Of a DNA stretch of 13,907 nt, positions 6,327 through 12,240 are shown piece by piece (position 1 is the first letter of the stretch; every line of letters starts with the position of its first letter). The notes beneath the pieces were generated by a model. The model did not search any database. It saw only the letters and a program-made list of their open reading frames with translations, and was not told the origin of the DNA. The position numbers were made by a program, and so were the translations under genes. Source of the DNA: Candidatus Buchananbacteria bacterium RIFCSPLOWO2_02_FULL_46_11b (GTDB lineage: Bacteria > Patescibacteriota > Patescibacteriia > Buchananbacterales > UBA6539); NCBI GenBank assembly GCA_001817615.1, contig MHIR01000063.1:1-13907 (forward strand), written 5' to 3'.

Positions 6327-6884
6327 CTAAATATTAAATTTATAGGAACTTATAATGCTATACTCCGGCCCTTCGGAGTTTAATCGGCTGGCCATCAATT
6401 CAACGCTTTTGACGGGAATAGATAGCTCTGAAAGCTCAACGCCATCGGCTTTGAAGCGGCAGTTTTCTTTACAGCGCGCCAAAGTCAAATGCGGCGTCCA
6501 TTTTCTTTTGTCAATTTTTAGACCTAGTTTTTCCAGTCTCTCCCCTATCTCCTTTTGCAGCCGGGCTAAACTATTAGTCCCGATTTCCTTGGTTTCAAGA
6601 AAGATGACGTTGGGCTGTTTTAAATCGGGAAAAGCGCCCAGGCCGCCGGTTATTAGTTCGGTTTGGTCATATTTTGGCGCGATTTCGGCCAAAATGTCTT
6701 TAACCTGATTTATCTGTTCTTTCGTCAAGTCGCCCAAAAAATGCAAGGTAACGTGAATTTGCTTGGGTTTCACAAAGTTTATCAACTGGTTCTGGTTTTT
6801 CTTTTCCAATCCGGCGCTTAAGCTTTCCAGCTCCCATCTGGCTTCCTGGGGCAAATTAATGGCGATGAAACAGCGCTTAGTCAT
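6327..6884 (-). CDS. thpR: RNA 2',3'-cyclic phosphodiesterase (LigT/ThpR, 2H family)
   Basis: A two-histidine phosphoesterase that opens 2',3'-cyclic phosphate ends of RNA; the E. coli homologue can also join tRNA halves through a 2'-5' link. Both signature HxTx motifs are present and well spaced: HVTL at 44-47 and HLTL at 132-135, each on its own half of the bilobed fold. The start MTKRCFIAINLP is the standard family opening and 185 aa is a normal length. The promoter is strong (TTGGCA, 17 nt, TAAAAT), and its -10 ends only six bases before the ATG, so the mRNA is predicted to be leaderless. No partner RNA gene or ligase is adjacent. Confidence 0.93.
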   Translation of the reverse strand: MTKRCFIAINLPQEARWELESLSAGLEKKNQNQLINFVKPKQIHVTLHFLGDLTKEQINQVKDILAEIAPKYDQTELITGGLGAFPDLKQPNVIFLETKEIGTNSLARLQKEIGERLEKLGLKIDKRKWTPHLTLARCKENCRFKADGVELSELSIPVKSVELMASRLNSEGPEYSIISSYKFNI

Positions 6885-6890
6885 GGTTAT

Positions 6891-6919
6891 ATTTTAACAG
6901 ATTTTTTGTTTTTTGCCAA
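6891..6919 (-). promoter_or_regulatory. promoter of ligT/thpR, leaderless layout
   Basis: Reading the minus strand: TTGGCA (6919-6914), 17-nt spacer ending in TGT, TAAAAT (6896-6891), then six bases and the ATG at 6884. The expected start site is the A of the ATG, give or take one base. Confidence 0.75.
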
Positions 6920-6931
6920 GAAATTATTGCT

Positions 6932-6962
6932 AAAAAAAAGCCGCTGGGCGGAACCATACGGC
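6932..6962 (-). terminator. terminator of the 62-aa gene
   Basis: On the minus strand, GCCG (6962-6959) pairs with CGGC (6943-6940), with further imperfect pairing inside, followed by eight Ts (6939-6932). Between this and the stop of the 62-aa gene lies a tandem 7-mer (TCTAACT-like, about 6964-6980). Confidence 0.6.
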
Positions 6963-6987
6963 ATCTAACTTCTAACTTCTGCGGGGC

Positions 6988-7176
6988 TTATTCATCAGGA
7001 TCTGCGACCACACAAGTCGAAACCCTCATCCAACAAGTGATCACGTCTCCCCTCCTCGGAAATCCTGTAGCCTTTTCAAACCCCTTTTCAGCGGCTTTTG
7101 CGTCATTATATTCCCCGGAATGCATCATGCCCTTGTCCTTCTCAGGTTTCTCTCTAAAAAACATAAAGGTATCCAT
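6988..7176 (-). CDS. hypothetical 62-aa protein
   Basis: I do not recognise this protein. The signals around it are strong: promoter TTGACA-17-TAAGCT with an extended -10, a full Shine-Dalgarno AAGGAGGTGA eight bases before the ATG at 7176, and a terminator after the stop. I chose the ATG at 7176; a GTG at 7188 is in frame, but it overlaps the Shine-Dalgarno itself. The protein starts MDTFMFFREKPEKDKG and has a charged middle (EYNDAKAAEKGFEKATG). It ends in a short beta-like stretch with two cysteines and an acidic tail (ADPDE). No signal peptide or membrane segment is seen. It is a free-standing, probably well-expressed small cytoplasmic protein. Confidence 0.8.
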   Translation of the reverse strand: MDTFMFFREKPEKDKGMMHSGEYNDAKAAEKGFEKATGFPRRGDVITCWMRVSTCVVADPDE

Positions 7177-7219
7177 ATGTTCGTTCACCTCCTTTCCTTA
7201 CAGTAAAGTTGATGGGTCT

Positions 7220-7248
7220 AGCTTATCATATAGTAGGTTAAATGTCAA
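7220..7248 (-). promoter_or_regulatory. promoter of the 62-aa gene
   Basis: On the minus strand: perfect TTGACA (7248-7243), 17-nt spacer ending in TGA, TAAGCT (7225-7220). Together with the complete Shine-Dalgarno this is the best-equipped gene in the window. Confidence 0.75.
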
Positions 7249-7295
7249 TATAGTGACGCATCAACAAGATTTAATTCGCTTTTTAGTTATTTTTA

Positions 7296-7304
7296 TGCTA
7301 TAAT
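7296..7304 (+). promoter_or_regulatory. extended -10 of the radical SAM gene, leaderless layout
   Basis: TGC followed by perfect TATAAT (7299-7304) ends six bases before the ATG at 7311. The -35 (TTCGCT or TCGCTT near 7275-7281) is weak, as is common with extended -10 promoters. No Shine-Dalgarno is present, so the mRNA probably starts at the ATG. Confidence 0.65.
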
Positions 7305-7310
7305 ATCTTT

Positions 7311-8198
7311 ATGAAAGAAGCCTTATTCTATAAAAAATTGGCGCAAAATAAGGTCAAGTGCGAGCTTTGCCATCAATTTTGCCAAATCAGTCCGGGCAAG
7401 CGCGGGCTTTGCGGCGTACGGGAAAATCAGGCCGGCACGCTGTTTACTTTGGTTTACGGCCAGGTTATTGCCGTCAATATTGATCCGGTTGAGAAAAAAC
7501 CGCTTTACCATTTTTTGCCGGGCACCAAGACTTTTTCTTTGGCCACAGCCGGCTGTAATTTTCGCTGTACCAATTGCCAAAACGCGGATATTTCCCAAGC
7601 ATCAAAGGAAGGTTATTTTTTTGAGAAAAAAGAAATTCCCGGGGAAAAAATTACGCCCCAAGCGGCGGTTGACCGGGCCCTGGCCGCCGGCTGCCCCAGT
7701 CTTTCCTACACTTACACCGAGCCGACGATTTTTTTTGAATTCGCCCTGGACTGCATGAAAGCGGCCAAAGAAAAAAATCTGAAAAACATCTGGGTTTCAA
7801 ACGGCTACACTAATCAGCCGGCTCTTGAGATGGCCAAGCCGTATTTGGACGCGGTTAATATTGATTTGAAATTTTTTCGGGATGAAAGCTATAAAAAAAT
7901 TTGCGGCGCCAGGCTCCAGCCGATTTTAGACAATCTGATCTGGTATAAGAAAAACGGGATTTGGCTGGAAATCACGACTTTAATCATGCCGACAATAAAT
8001 GACAGCGGCGAAGAATTGGGCGAAATCGCCCGGTTTATCAAAGACAATCTGGGGAAAGAAACGCCCTGGCATGTTTCCGCTTTTTTTCCGGCTTATAAAT
8101 TAATTGATTTGCCGCCGACGAGCCCCGAGATGGTTTTGCGGGCCAAAAAGATTGGCGGGGAAATCGGGTTAAAATATGTTTATGCGGGAAATATTTAA
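7311..8198 (+). CDS. AmmeMemoRadiSam-type radical SAM enzyme
   Basis: This is a radical SAM protein of the group (PflA-like) found with AMMECR1 and Memo/LigB partners; the reaction is not established. The 4Fe-4S motif CNFRCTNC gives C82, C86 and C89. The N-terminus carries the extra cysteine set typical of this group, CELCHQFC and GLCGVREN (C17, C20, C24, C34). Further family marks are YTYTEPTIFFEF at 133-144, VSNGY at 162-166, VNIDLKFF at 182-189 and LIMPTIND at 224-231. It stops at YVYAGNI. Homologues I know usually continue for about 30-40 residues with a CPxCG tail, so this copy seems to lack the C-terminal knuckle. The LigB/Memo-like partner is at 9670, with the lysozyme-like gene between. 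No AMMECR1 domain is in the window. Confidence 0.88.
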   Translation: MKEALFYKKLAQNKVKCELCHQFCQISPGKRGLCGVRENQAGTLFTLVYGQVIAVNIDPVEKKPLYHFLPGTKTFSLATAGCNFRCTNCQNADISQASKEGYFFEKKEIPGEKITPQAAVDRALAAGCPSLSYTYTEPTIFFEFALDCMKAAKEKNLKNIWVSNGYTNQPALEMAKPYLDAVNIDLKFFRDESYKKICGARLQPILDNLIWYKKNGIWLEITTLIMPTINDSGEELGEIARFIKDNLGKETPWHVSAFFPAYKLIDLPPTSPEMVLRAKKIGGEIGLKYVYAGNI

Positions 8199-9585
8199 TC
8201 GTCAAGAAAATATAAAAACACTAGAACATAAAAACAAACTGTTAAACAGAATTGTTTTTATGTTTTTATGTTCTTGTGTTTTAATACTCCCCCTCTCCCC
8301 CGCTCAAGCCGCGGACTACTACTTCAACCCCCATTTCATCCTGACCGACGAAGAAATGGCAGACAGCCTGGCCTTGTCGCTTTTGGAAATAGAAAATTTT
8401 TTGGCCGCCAAAAACAGCGCCCTGGCCAGCCAGTATTTTTTGGATTATCAGGGGCGGGCCAAAAAAGCCTCGGAAATCATCTGGCAGGCCAGCCAAGAGA
8501 GCAAAATCAATCCCAAGGTTTTATTGACCACTTTGCAAAAAGAACAAAGCTTGATTTCCGATTCCGATCCTTCGGCTGACCAGCTGGCCAAGGCCATGGG
8601 CTACCGCTGTCCGGACGGCGATGTCTGCAACCCCAAAGCTTTGGGTTTTGGCAAGCAGGTTGACGGCGCCGCCTGGCAATTCCGGCAGTATTTGGACAAT
8701 CCGTTTGATTGGAATTTTCAGGCCGGCGGCCAGTATGAAATTGACGGCTATTTCGTTTCGCCGGCCAATAAGGCCTCGGCCGACTTGTATAATTACACGC
8801 CCCACATCGCCGGCAACCGGAGTTTTTTCAATATCTGGCAGGATTTCTGGGGGCGCGATTATCCCGACGGCTCGCTGGTTAAAACCGTTGAGAGTCCGGC
8901 GGTCTGGCATTTGAAATCCGGCCAGCGGCGGCTGATTTATTCCTGGGGCGTTTTGCTTTCCCGCTTTGACCCGAGAAAGATTTTAAGCATTTCCCGGACC
9001 GATTTGGAAAAATACGGAATCGGCCCGGCGATTAAATTTTACAATTATTCCTTACTAAATCCGCCAAACGGGAAAATTTATCTTTTGGCTGACGATCAGC
9101 TGCGCTATATTTCCTCGCCCGAGGTTTTCCGGACGCTGGGGTTTAATTGGGAGGAAATAATTGAGGCCACCCAAGCGGATTTGGCCGGCTACAGTTTCGG
9201 ACCGGAATTAACGGTCCAAAGCATTTATCCGACCGGCGCGCTTTTGCAAAATAAGCAGACCGGCGGCGTGTATTTCGTGGAAAACGGCGTCAAACAGCCG
9301 ATTTTTTCCAAAGAAATCATGAAAGTGAATTTCCCGGGCAAAATTTTAACCAGCGTCAGCCCGGAAGAACTGGACAAATACCAGACCGGCGAACCGGTAA
9401 AATTCAAAGACGGCGAACTGATCAAAGCGGCCGGCGACTCCAAAGTTTACGTGATTGCCGGCGGTTTTCGGCGCTGGATCAAAACGGCCAGGGCATTTGC
9501 CAACTTCAGCTATAAATGGGATAATATAATTACGACCACGCCCCAGGCGGTGGCGGTCCATCCCTTGGGAGAAGATTTGGAGTAA
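8176..9585 (+). CDS. secreted lysozyme-like protein with four C-terminal repeats
   Basis: An exported protein, probably at the cell surface. Residues ~19-46 are a signal peptide: a Lys-rich start, the core IVFMFLCSCVLIL, and a cleavage site after AQA. Residues ~95-225 resemble the lysozyme/glucosaminidase-like domain often seen in CPR and actinobacterial surface proteins. Marks are INPKVLLTTLQKEQSLI with a candidate catalytic E123, MGYRCPDGDVCNP with two cysteines (145, 151), AAWQFRQYL, and LYNYTPH at 205-210. Residues ~232-288, 292-348, 352-410 and 411-462 are four divergent ~55-residue repeats, each with an aromatic/aliphatic strand, a Gly turn, R/K-R or Q-P, and a following helix. Substrate is unknown. 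The frame overlaps the radical SAM end by 23 bases; starts at 8176 or 8182 are possible and neither has a good Shine-Dalgarno. Confidence 0.85.
   Translation: MFMREIFNRQENIKTLEHKNKLLNRIVFMFLCSCVLILPLSPAQAADYYFNPHFILTDEEMADSLALSLLEIENFLAAKNSALASQYFLDYQGRAKKASEIIWQASQESKINPKVLLTTLQKEQSLISDSDPSADQLAKAMGYRCPDGDVCNPKALGFGKQVDGAAWQFRQYLDNPFDWNFQAGGQYEIDGYFVSPANKASADLYNYTPHIAGNRSFFNIWQDFWGRDYPDGSLVKTVESPAVWHLKSGQRRLIYSWGVLLSRFDPRKILSISRTDLEKYGIGPAIKFYNYSLLNPPNGKIYLLADDQLRYISSPEVFRTLGFNWEEIIEATQADLAGYSFGPELTVQSIYPTGALLQNKQTGGVYFVENGVKQPIFSKEIMKVNFPGKILTSVSPEELDKYQTGEPVKFKDGELIKAAGDSKVYVIAGGFRRWIKTARAFANFSYKWDNIITTTPQAVAVHPLGEDLE
8214..8282. repeat. word hairpin overlapping the start of the lysozyme-like gene
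   Basis: The left arm (8215-8238, AAAACACTAGAACATAAAAA and continuing) is complementary to the right arm (8252-8282) except for one T.T mismatch and a tandem 8-base insertion (TTTTTATG repeated). The loop holds a palindrome CTGTTAAACAG (8239-8249). It follows the radical SAM stop by 16 bases and lies inside the open frame of the next gene. Confidence 0.7.
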
Positions 9586-9669
9586 GTTCAAAGTTCAAAG
9601 TTTAAAGTTTAAAGTTTAAAGTTTCCAAAGTAAAACTTTTAACTTTGAATTTTTAATTTTAAACTTTTT
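9584..9669. repeat. tandem heptamer array between lysozyme-like and LigB/Memo-like genes
   Basis: Six head-to-tail heptamers of the form AAGTTYA run from 9584 to 9625 (the last ends in C), beginning within the TAA stop codon. They are followed by loosely complementary sequence (AACTTTGAA at 9641-9649, TTTAAACTTTT at 9658-9668) that can fold back on them. The LigB/Memo-like ATG comes immediately after. There is no recognisable Shine-Dalgarno in this spacer. Confidence 0.75.
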
Positions 9670-10467
9670 ATGCCTATTGTATTTGCCGCCATTACGCCCC
9701 ATCCGCCGGTTTTAATTCCGGAAATCGGCAAGGATAATCTTAAAAAAATCGAGAAGACTCAGGCGGCGATGAAAAAATTGGAGCAGGAATTCTACGCGGC
9801 CAAGCCCGAGAGCGTTTTGATTATTTCGCCGCACGGCAAAATTCTGCCCGAGGGTTTCAATATAAATTTAAGCGCGGATTATTCGGCGAATTTTAAGGAA
9901 TTCGGCGATTTTGGCGTGGAGCTGAAATTTAAAAGCGATTATTTGACCATCCAAAATATCCGGGCGGCGGATGAAACCAGCCAGGCCATGCCTGTGGTTT
10001 TAAGCAGTGAAAGCCAAATCGACCACGGCTTTGCCGTGCCGCTTTACTATCTTTTGGCTCATGCCAAGAATTTGCCGATTATTCCGATCACCTATTCGGC
10101 ACTTGATTTCAAAGATCATTTCGCTTTCGGCCAATTTTTGCGCCGGCGGCTGGCTCACGTCAACAAGCGCTTTGCCATCATCGCTTCCGGCGACTTGTCG
10201 CATCGGCTGACCAAGGACGCGCCCGGCGGTTTTTCCGAAGAAGGGAAAAAATTTGATAAGCATTTGATTGATTTGTTGAAAAAAGGCGACTGGCAGGAAA
10301 TCGTAAAAATCAAGCCGAAATTTTCTCAGGACGCGGCCGAATGCGGCCTGCGCTCGATTCTGATTCTTTTGGGCATCGCGGAGTCATTTAAAGCCAAAGC
10401 CGAGGTTTTGTCTTACGAAGGTCCGTTCGGCGTCGGGTATCTGGTGTGTAATTTTAAGCTGGCGTAG
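9670..10467 (+). CDS. LigB/Memo-like AmmeMemoRadiSam partner protein
   Basis: This protein belongs to the class III extradiol dioxygenase (LigB) / Memo superfamily as found in AmmeMemoRadiSam gene sets; actual dioxygenase activity is not established for this group. The start MPIVFAAITPHPPVLIPEIG is characteristic. Candidate metal or active-site histidines are H11 (HPP), H55 (SPHG), H119 (DHG) and H178 (GDLSH). The C-terminus GPFGVGYLVC fits the fold. In several firmicutes this domain is fused to AMMECR1; here it ends at 265 aa with no AMMECR1 part. It shares strand and locus with the radical SAM gene at 7311, which supports joint function, although a surface-protein gene separates them. The ATG directly follows a word array and lacks a Shine-Dalgarno. 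Confidence 0.87.
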   Translation: MPIVFAAITPHPPVLIPEIGKDNLKKIEKTQAAMKKLEQEFYAAKPESVLIISPHGKILPEGFNINLSADYSANFKEFGDFGVELKFKSDYLTIQNIRAADETSQAMPVVLSSESQIDHGFAVPLYYLLAHAKNLPIIPITYSALDFKDHFAFGQFLRRRLAHVNKRFAIIASGDLSHRLTKDAPGGFSEEGKKFDKHLIDLLKKGDWQEIVKIKPKFSQDAAECGLRSILILLGIAESFKAKAEVLSYEGPFGVGYLVCNFKLA

Positions 10468-10529
10468 TTTTCATTTTTTATTGGTTTAAATTAAAAAGTA
10501 GTTTTTAACTGTTTTATTTTTTTGTATAG

Positions 10530-10620
10530 ACATTAAAACAAAAGAACAAAAAAACAAGAGAACAAAAATTAAAATGAATTTGTTCCCTTGTTTTTATGTT
10601 CCCTTGTTCCCTTATTTTTT
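10530..10620 (-). repeat. 30-bp word hairpin at the end of the 88-aa gene
   Basis: Read on the minus strand, the left arm is built from the word GGGAACA and starts at the TAA stop of the 88-aa gene. The right arm is built from TTGTTCT and TTGTTTT. Over 30 aligned positions I count 26 Watson-Crick pairs, three G.U and one U.U. On the plus strand the three G.U positions become C.A mismatches, so the pairing is preserved only for the minus transcript. It is T-rich on its 3' side and may end or protect that mRNA. The remaining spacer 10468-10529 shows nothing clear. Confidence 0.7.
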
Positions 10621-10878
10621 TTCTATCAATTTAAAAAAGTACTTCCACCTCTCCCCGGTTTTACAAAGTTCTTTGGTGTCATTCAGGCATTTTTCCACGT
10701 AAGCTTTCGGATTTTTTTTGCAGACCAAAAATACCGAGTTTCGCTTCTGGGGCGGAATATTCAATTCGGCGATTATTTTTAAGGCCATTTCCTGCCAAGG
10801 ATAAGCCGGCGGCTTTACGGCCGGTTTTTTTTGAGCGATAACGTCCTTGAAATTTTGGAGGCCGGAGCCGGCAGTCAT
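10612..10878 (-). CDS. hypothetical 88-aa protein
   Basis: I do not recognise a named family. The protein has a flexible start (about residues 1-22), a PPAYPWQEMALKIIAELN stretch at 23-40, then a mainly helical, Lys-rich region with three cysteines (C53, C64, C72) and an aromatic end (RWKYFFKLI). The look is of a small cytoplasmic helical domain; nucleic-acid binding would be a guess. The promoter is an extended -10 (TGC TATAAT, 10913-10905 on the minus strand) with a weak -35, 26 bases before the ATG. No clear Shine-Dalgarno. It is a single-gene unit ending in a long word hairpin. Confidence 0.75.
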   Translation of the reverse strand: MTAGSGLQNFKDVIAQKKPAVKPPAYPWQEMALKIIAELNIPPQKRNSVFLVCKKNPKAYVEKCLNDTKELCKTGERWKYFFKLIEKK

Positions 10879-10904
10879 AGTTTTTAGGGGGTTAAGCTGG
10901 TTGA

Positions 10905-10913
10905 ATTATAGCA
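10905..10913 (-). promoter_or_regulatory. extended -10 of the 88-aa gene
   Basis: On the minus strand TGC is followed by perfect TATAAT (10910-10905). The hexamer at the 17-nt -35 position (TTTATT) is poor. Predicted start is about 20 bases before the ATG. Confidence 0.55.
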
Positions 10914-11006
10914 AAAAGCCGGGAAAAAATAAATGGCAGTTGACCGTTTATCGCTAACCGCCGACCGCTTACCGCCCACGGTTAATTGGTTCTGTCAGCG
11001 GTCAAT

Positions 11007-11035
11007 AAAAAAACCCGGCGCAAGTTTGCGCCGGG
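11007..11035 (-). terminator. terminator of the small membrane-protein operon
   Basis: CCCGGCGCA (11014-11022) pairs perfectly with TGCGCCGGG (11027-11035) around four bases. On the minus strand it is followed by seven Ts (11013-11007). It serves the operon that ends at 11082. The spacer beyond (10921-11000) contains variants of an ACCGCT/ACCGCC word and no gene. Confidence 0.9.
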
Positions 11036-11081
11036 CGCTAAAGATTACGGCCAGAAAGATTGGCGTTTGACGGCCGCTGAT

Positions 11082-11279
11082 TTATTGCCGGATTATGCCA
11101 ATCGCCCGCAAGCCGACCAGGGGAATAATCATCAGTTTGATAATCATTAAGCCGTAAAAGAACAGCGATCTGGCTAAAATTTCCGCCAGGCGCTTTCGGC
11201 CGGCAAATTGCCTGGTTAAAATTATTCCCGGCAAGAATAAAGCCAGCAGCAGGCCGAGGATCAAGCCAAGTTCCCTCAT
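11082..11279 (-). CDS. small 65-aa membrane protein
   Basis: Unrecognised. Two hydrophobic segments are visible: residues ~4-22 (LGLILGLLLALFLPG and on) and ~39-60 (LFFYGLMIIKLMIIPLVGL). A short basic linker with GRKR (27-30) between them suggests a cytoplasmic loop under the positive-inside rule. Its ATG overlaps the TGA of the 84-aa gene (ATGA), and GGAGG lies eight bases upstream inside that gene, so the two are co-translated. The strong terminator about 45 bases downstream closes the operon. It may form a complex with its partner; this is inference from coupling. Confidence 0.8.
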   Translation of the reverse strand: MRELGLILGLLLALFLPGIILTRQFAGRKRLAEILARSLFFYGLMIIKLMIIPLVGLRAIGIIRQ

Positions 11280-11530
11280 GGTTTTTCCTCCGTCTTAACC
11301 GCCTTAAAGCCGGCTAGCGCGCAAATAAAGCTTCCCAGCAAGACAATCATTGTCAGGCAAAACAAACCGACAAAAGCGGCTAGCGTCAAACCGGGCAGGA
11401 TTAGCGCCTTAATGGCTTTATCCCGCCCGCTTTGCTTCGGATAACCATAATGCCAAACCAAGGCAATCCCGCAGAACAGATAAACGATAAATACCGCCGA
11501 TATTTTTAAGATCAAGATTTCTCCGCCCAT
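11276..11530 (-). CDS. small 84-aa membrane protein
   Basis: Unrecognised. Hydrophobic segments at about residues 5-28 (ILILKISAVFIVYLFCGIAL) and 43-75 (a long segment able to span once with a kink, or twice). A basic linker with RDK lies between, and the tail KAVKTEEKP is charged. AAGGAG sits seven bases before the ATG and a consensus-like promoter upstream drives it. It is the first gene of a two-gene operon with the 65-aa membrane protein. No catalytic motif is seen; a membrane-complex subunit or pilus/secretion accessory are possibilities I cannot rank. Confidence 0.8.
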   Translation of the reverse strand: MGGEILILKISAVFIVYLFCGIALVWHYGYPKQSGRDKAIKALILPGLTLAAFVGLFCLTMIVLLGSFICALAGFKAVKTEEKP

Positions 11531-11573
11531 GTTTTTTCTCCTTCATGGTTGGTTGTTTTGTTCAGCTAAGATG

Positions 11574-11602
11574 ATATTAAATGATTTTGGCCTAAAAGTC
11601 AA
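11574..11602 (-). promoter_or_regulatory. promoter of the small membrane-protein operon
   Basis: On the minus strand: TTGACT (11602-11597), 17-nt spacer, TAATAT (11579-11574). Its upstream edge is close to the divergent def promoter (-10 at 11627), so the two share a ~50-bp control region. Confidence 0.75.
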
Positions 11603-11623
11603 CTTTCGTTTTTTAGCAAATTA

Positions 11624-11632
11624 TGTTATAAT
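11624..11632 (+). promoter_or_regulatory. extended -10 of the def-fmt operon
   Basis: TGT followed by TATAAT (11627-11632). The -35 is weak. The predicted start at about 11639 leaves a 5' UTR of only about six bases before the def ATG, and no Shine-Dalgarno is present. Confidence 0.65.
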
Positions 11633-11644
11633 TTAATAAACAAT

Positions 11645-12136
11645 ATGGCCAAACTTTTACCGATAAAAATTTATCCCTGCCCGGTTTTGCGCCAGAAAAA
11701 CAGGAATCTGAAAACCGCCGAACTGCAAAAAAATGAGATTAAGCAGCTGATTTTAAATATGGCCGAAACCATGAAACAAAAAGACGGCGCCGGCTTAGCC
11801 GCGCCCCAGGTCGGGCAAAATTTGAGAATCGCGGCCATCAATACCGAAGACGGCGTTTTGGTTTTAATCAACCCTAAGATTTTAATAAAATCCTGGCGCC
11901 AGGAAATCATGGAAGAAGGCTGTTTGTCTTTGCCCGAAATTTTCGGCCTGGTCAAGCGTTCGCTTAAGGTCAATGTGACGGCGCTTGATTCCGACGGCAA
12001 AAGAATAAGATTCAAAGCTACCGGCATGTTTGCCCGCGTGATTCAGCATGAGCTGGATCATTTGGATGGGGTTTTGTTTATTGATAAGGCCAGAGAGATT
12101 ACCCAGGGTGGGAAAATTTTAGAAAAAGCAAGATAA
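11645..12136 (+). CDS. def: peptide deformylase
   Basis: This metalloenzyme removes the formyl group from the N-terminal methionine of new proteins. All three motifs are present: GAGLAAPQ at 48-55, EEGCLSLP at 90-97 with metal ligand C93, and QHELDH at 134-139 with ligands H135 and H139 and catalytic E136. The 163-aa length is typical. It lies upstream of fmt on the same strand, the common def-fmt order, linking the enzyme that adds the formyl group with the one that removes it. The 5' UTR is nearly absent. The stop codon lies within a copy of the word GCAAGATAAG, which recurs in the hairpin that follows. Confidence 0.96.
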   Translation: MAKLLPIKIYPCPVLRQKNRNLKTAELQKNEIKQLILNMAETMKQKDGAGLAAPQVGQNLRIAAINTEDGVLVLINPKILIKSWRQEIMEEGCLSLPEIFGLVKRSLKVNVTALDSDGKRIRFKATGMFARVIQHELDHLDGVLFIDKAREITQGGKILEKAR

Positions 12137-12235
12137 GTTTTCAGCCCGCTTCGACCGCGAAGCGTGGCGAGCAAGATAAGCAAGATAAGAGTTAAACTTG
12201 ATTCTTATCTCGCTTATCTTGCCTATCTTGCTTAC
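12128..12235. repeat. GCAAGATAAG word hairpin between def and fmt
   Basis: One copy of GCAAGATAAG (12128-12137) contains the def stop codon. Two more in tandem (12171-12189) pair with 12204-12222 over 19 bases with one mismatch and a 14-nt loop; a partial inverted copy follows (12226-12234). A GC-rich hairpin GCTTCG/CGAAGC (12148-12153 with 12158-12163) lies between. No T tract follows, so fmt can be transcribed through it. Confidence 0.75.
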
Positions 12236-12240
12236 AAAAT

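Noticed and set aside
9584..9625. CRISPR-like array
   Set aside because: The repeat unit is a 7-base word with no spacers between copies.
10588..10782. 64-aa plus-strand frame rich in Phe and Leu
   Set aside because: It lies over the T-rich arm of the word hairpin and antisense to the 88-aa gene; the composition comes from the repeat.
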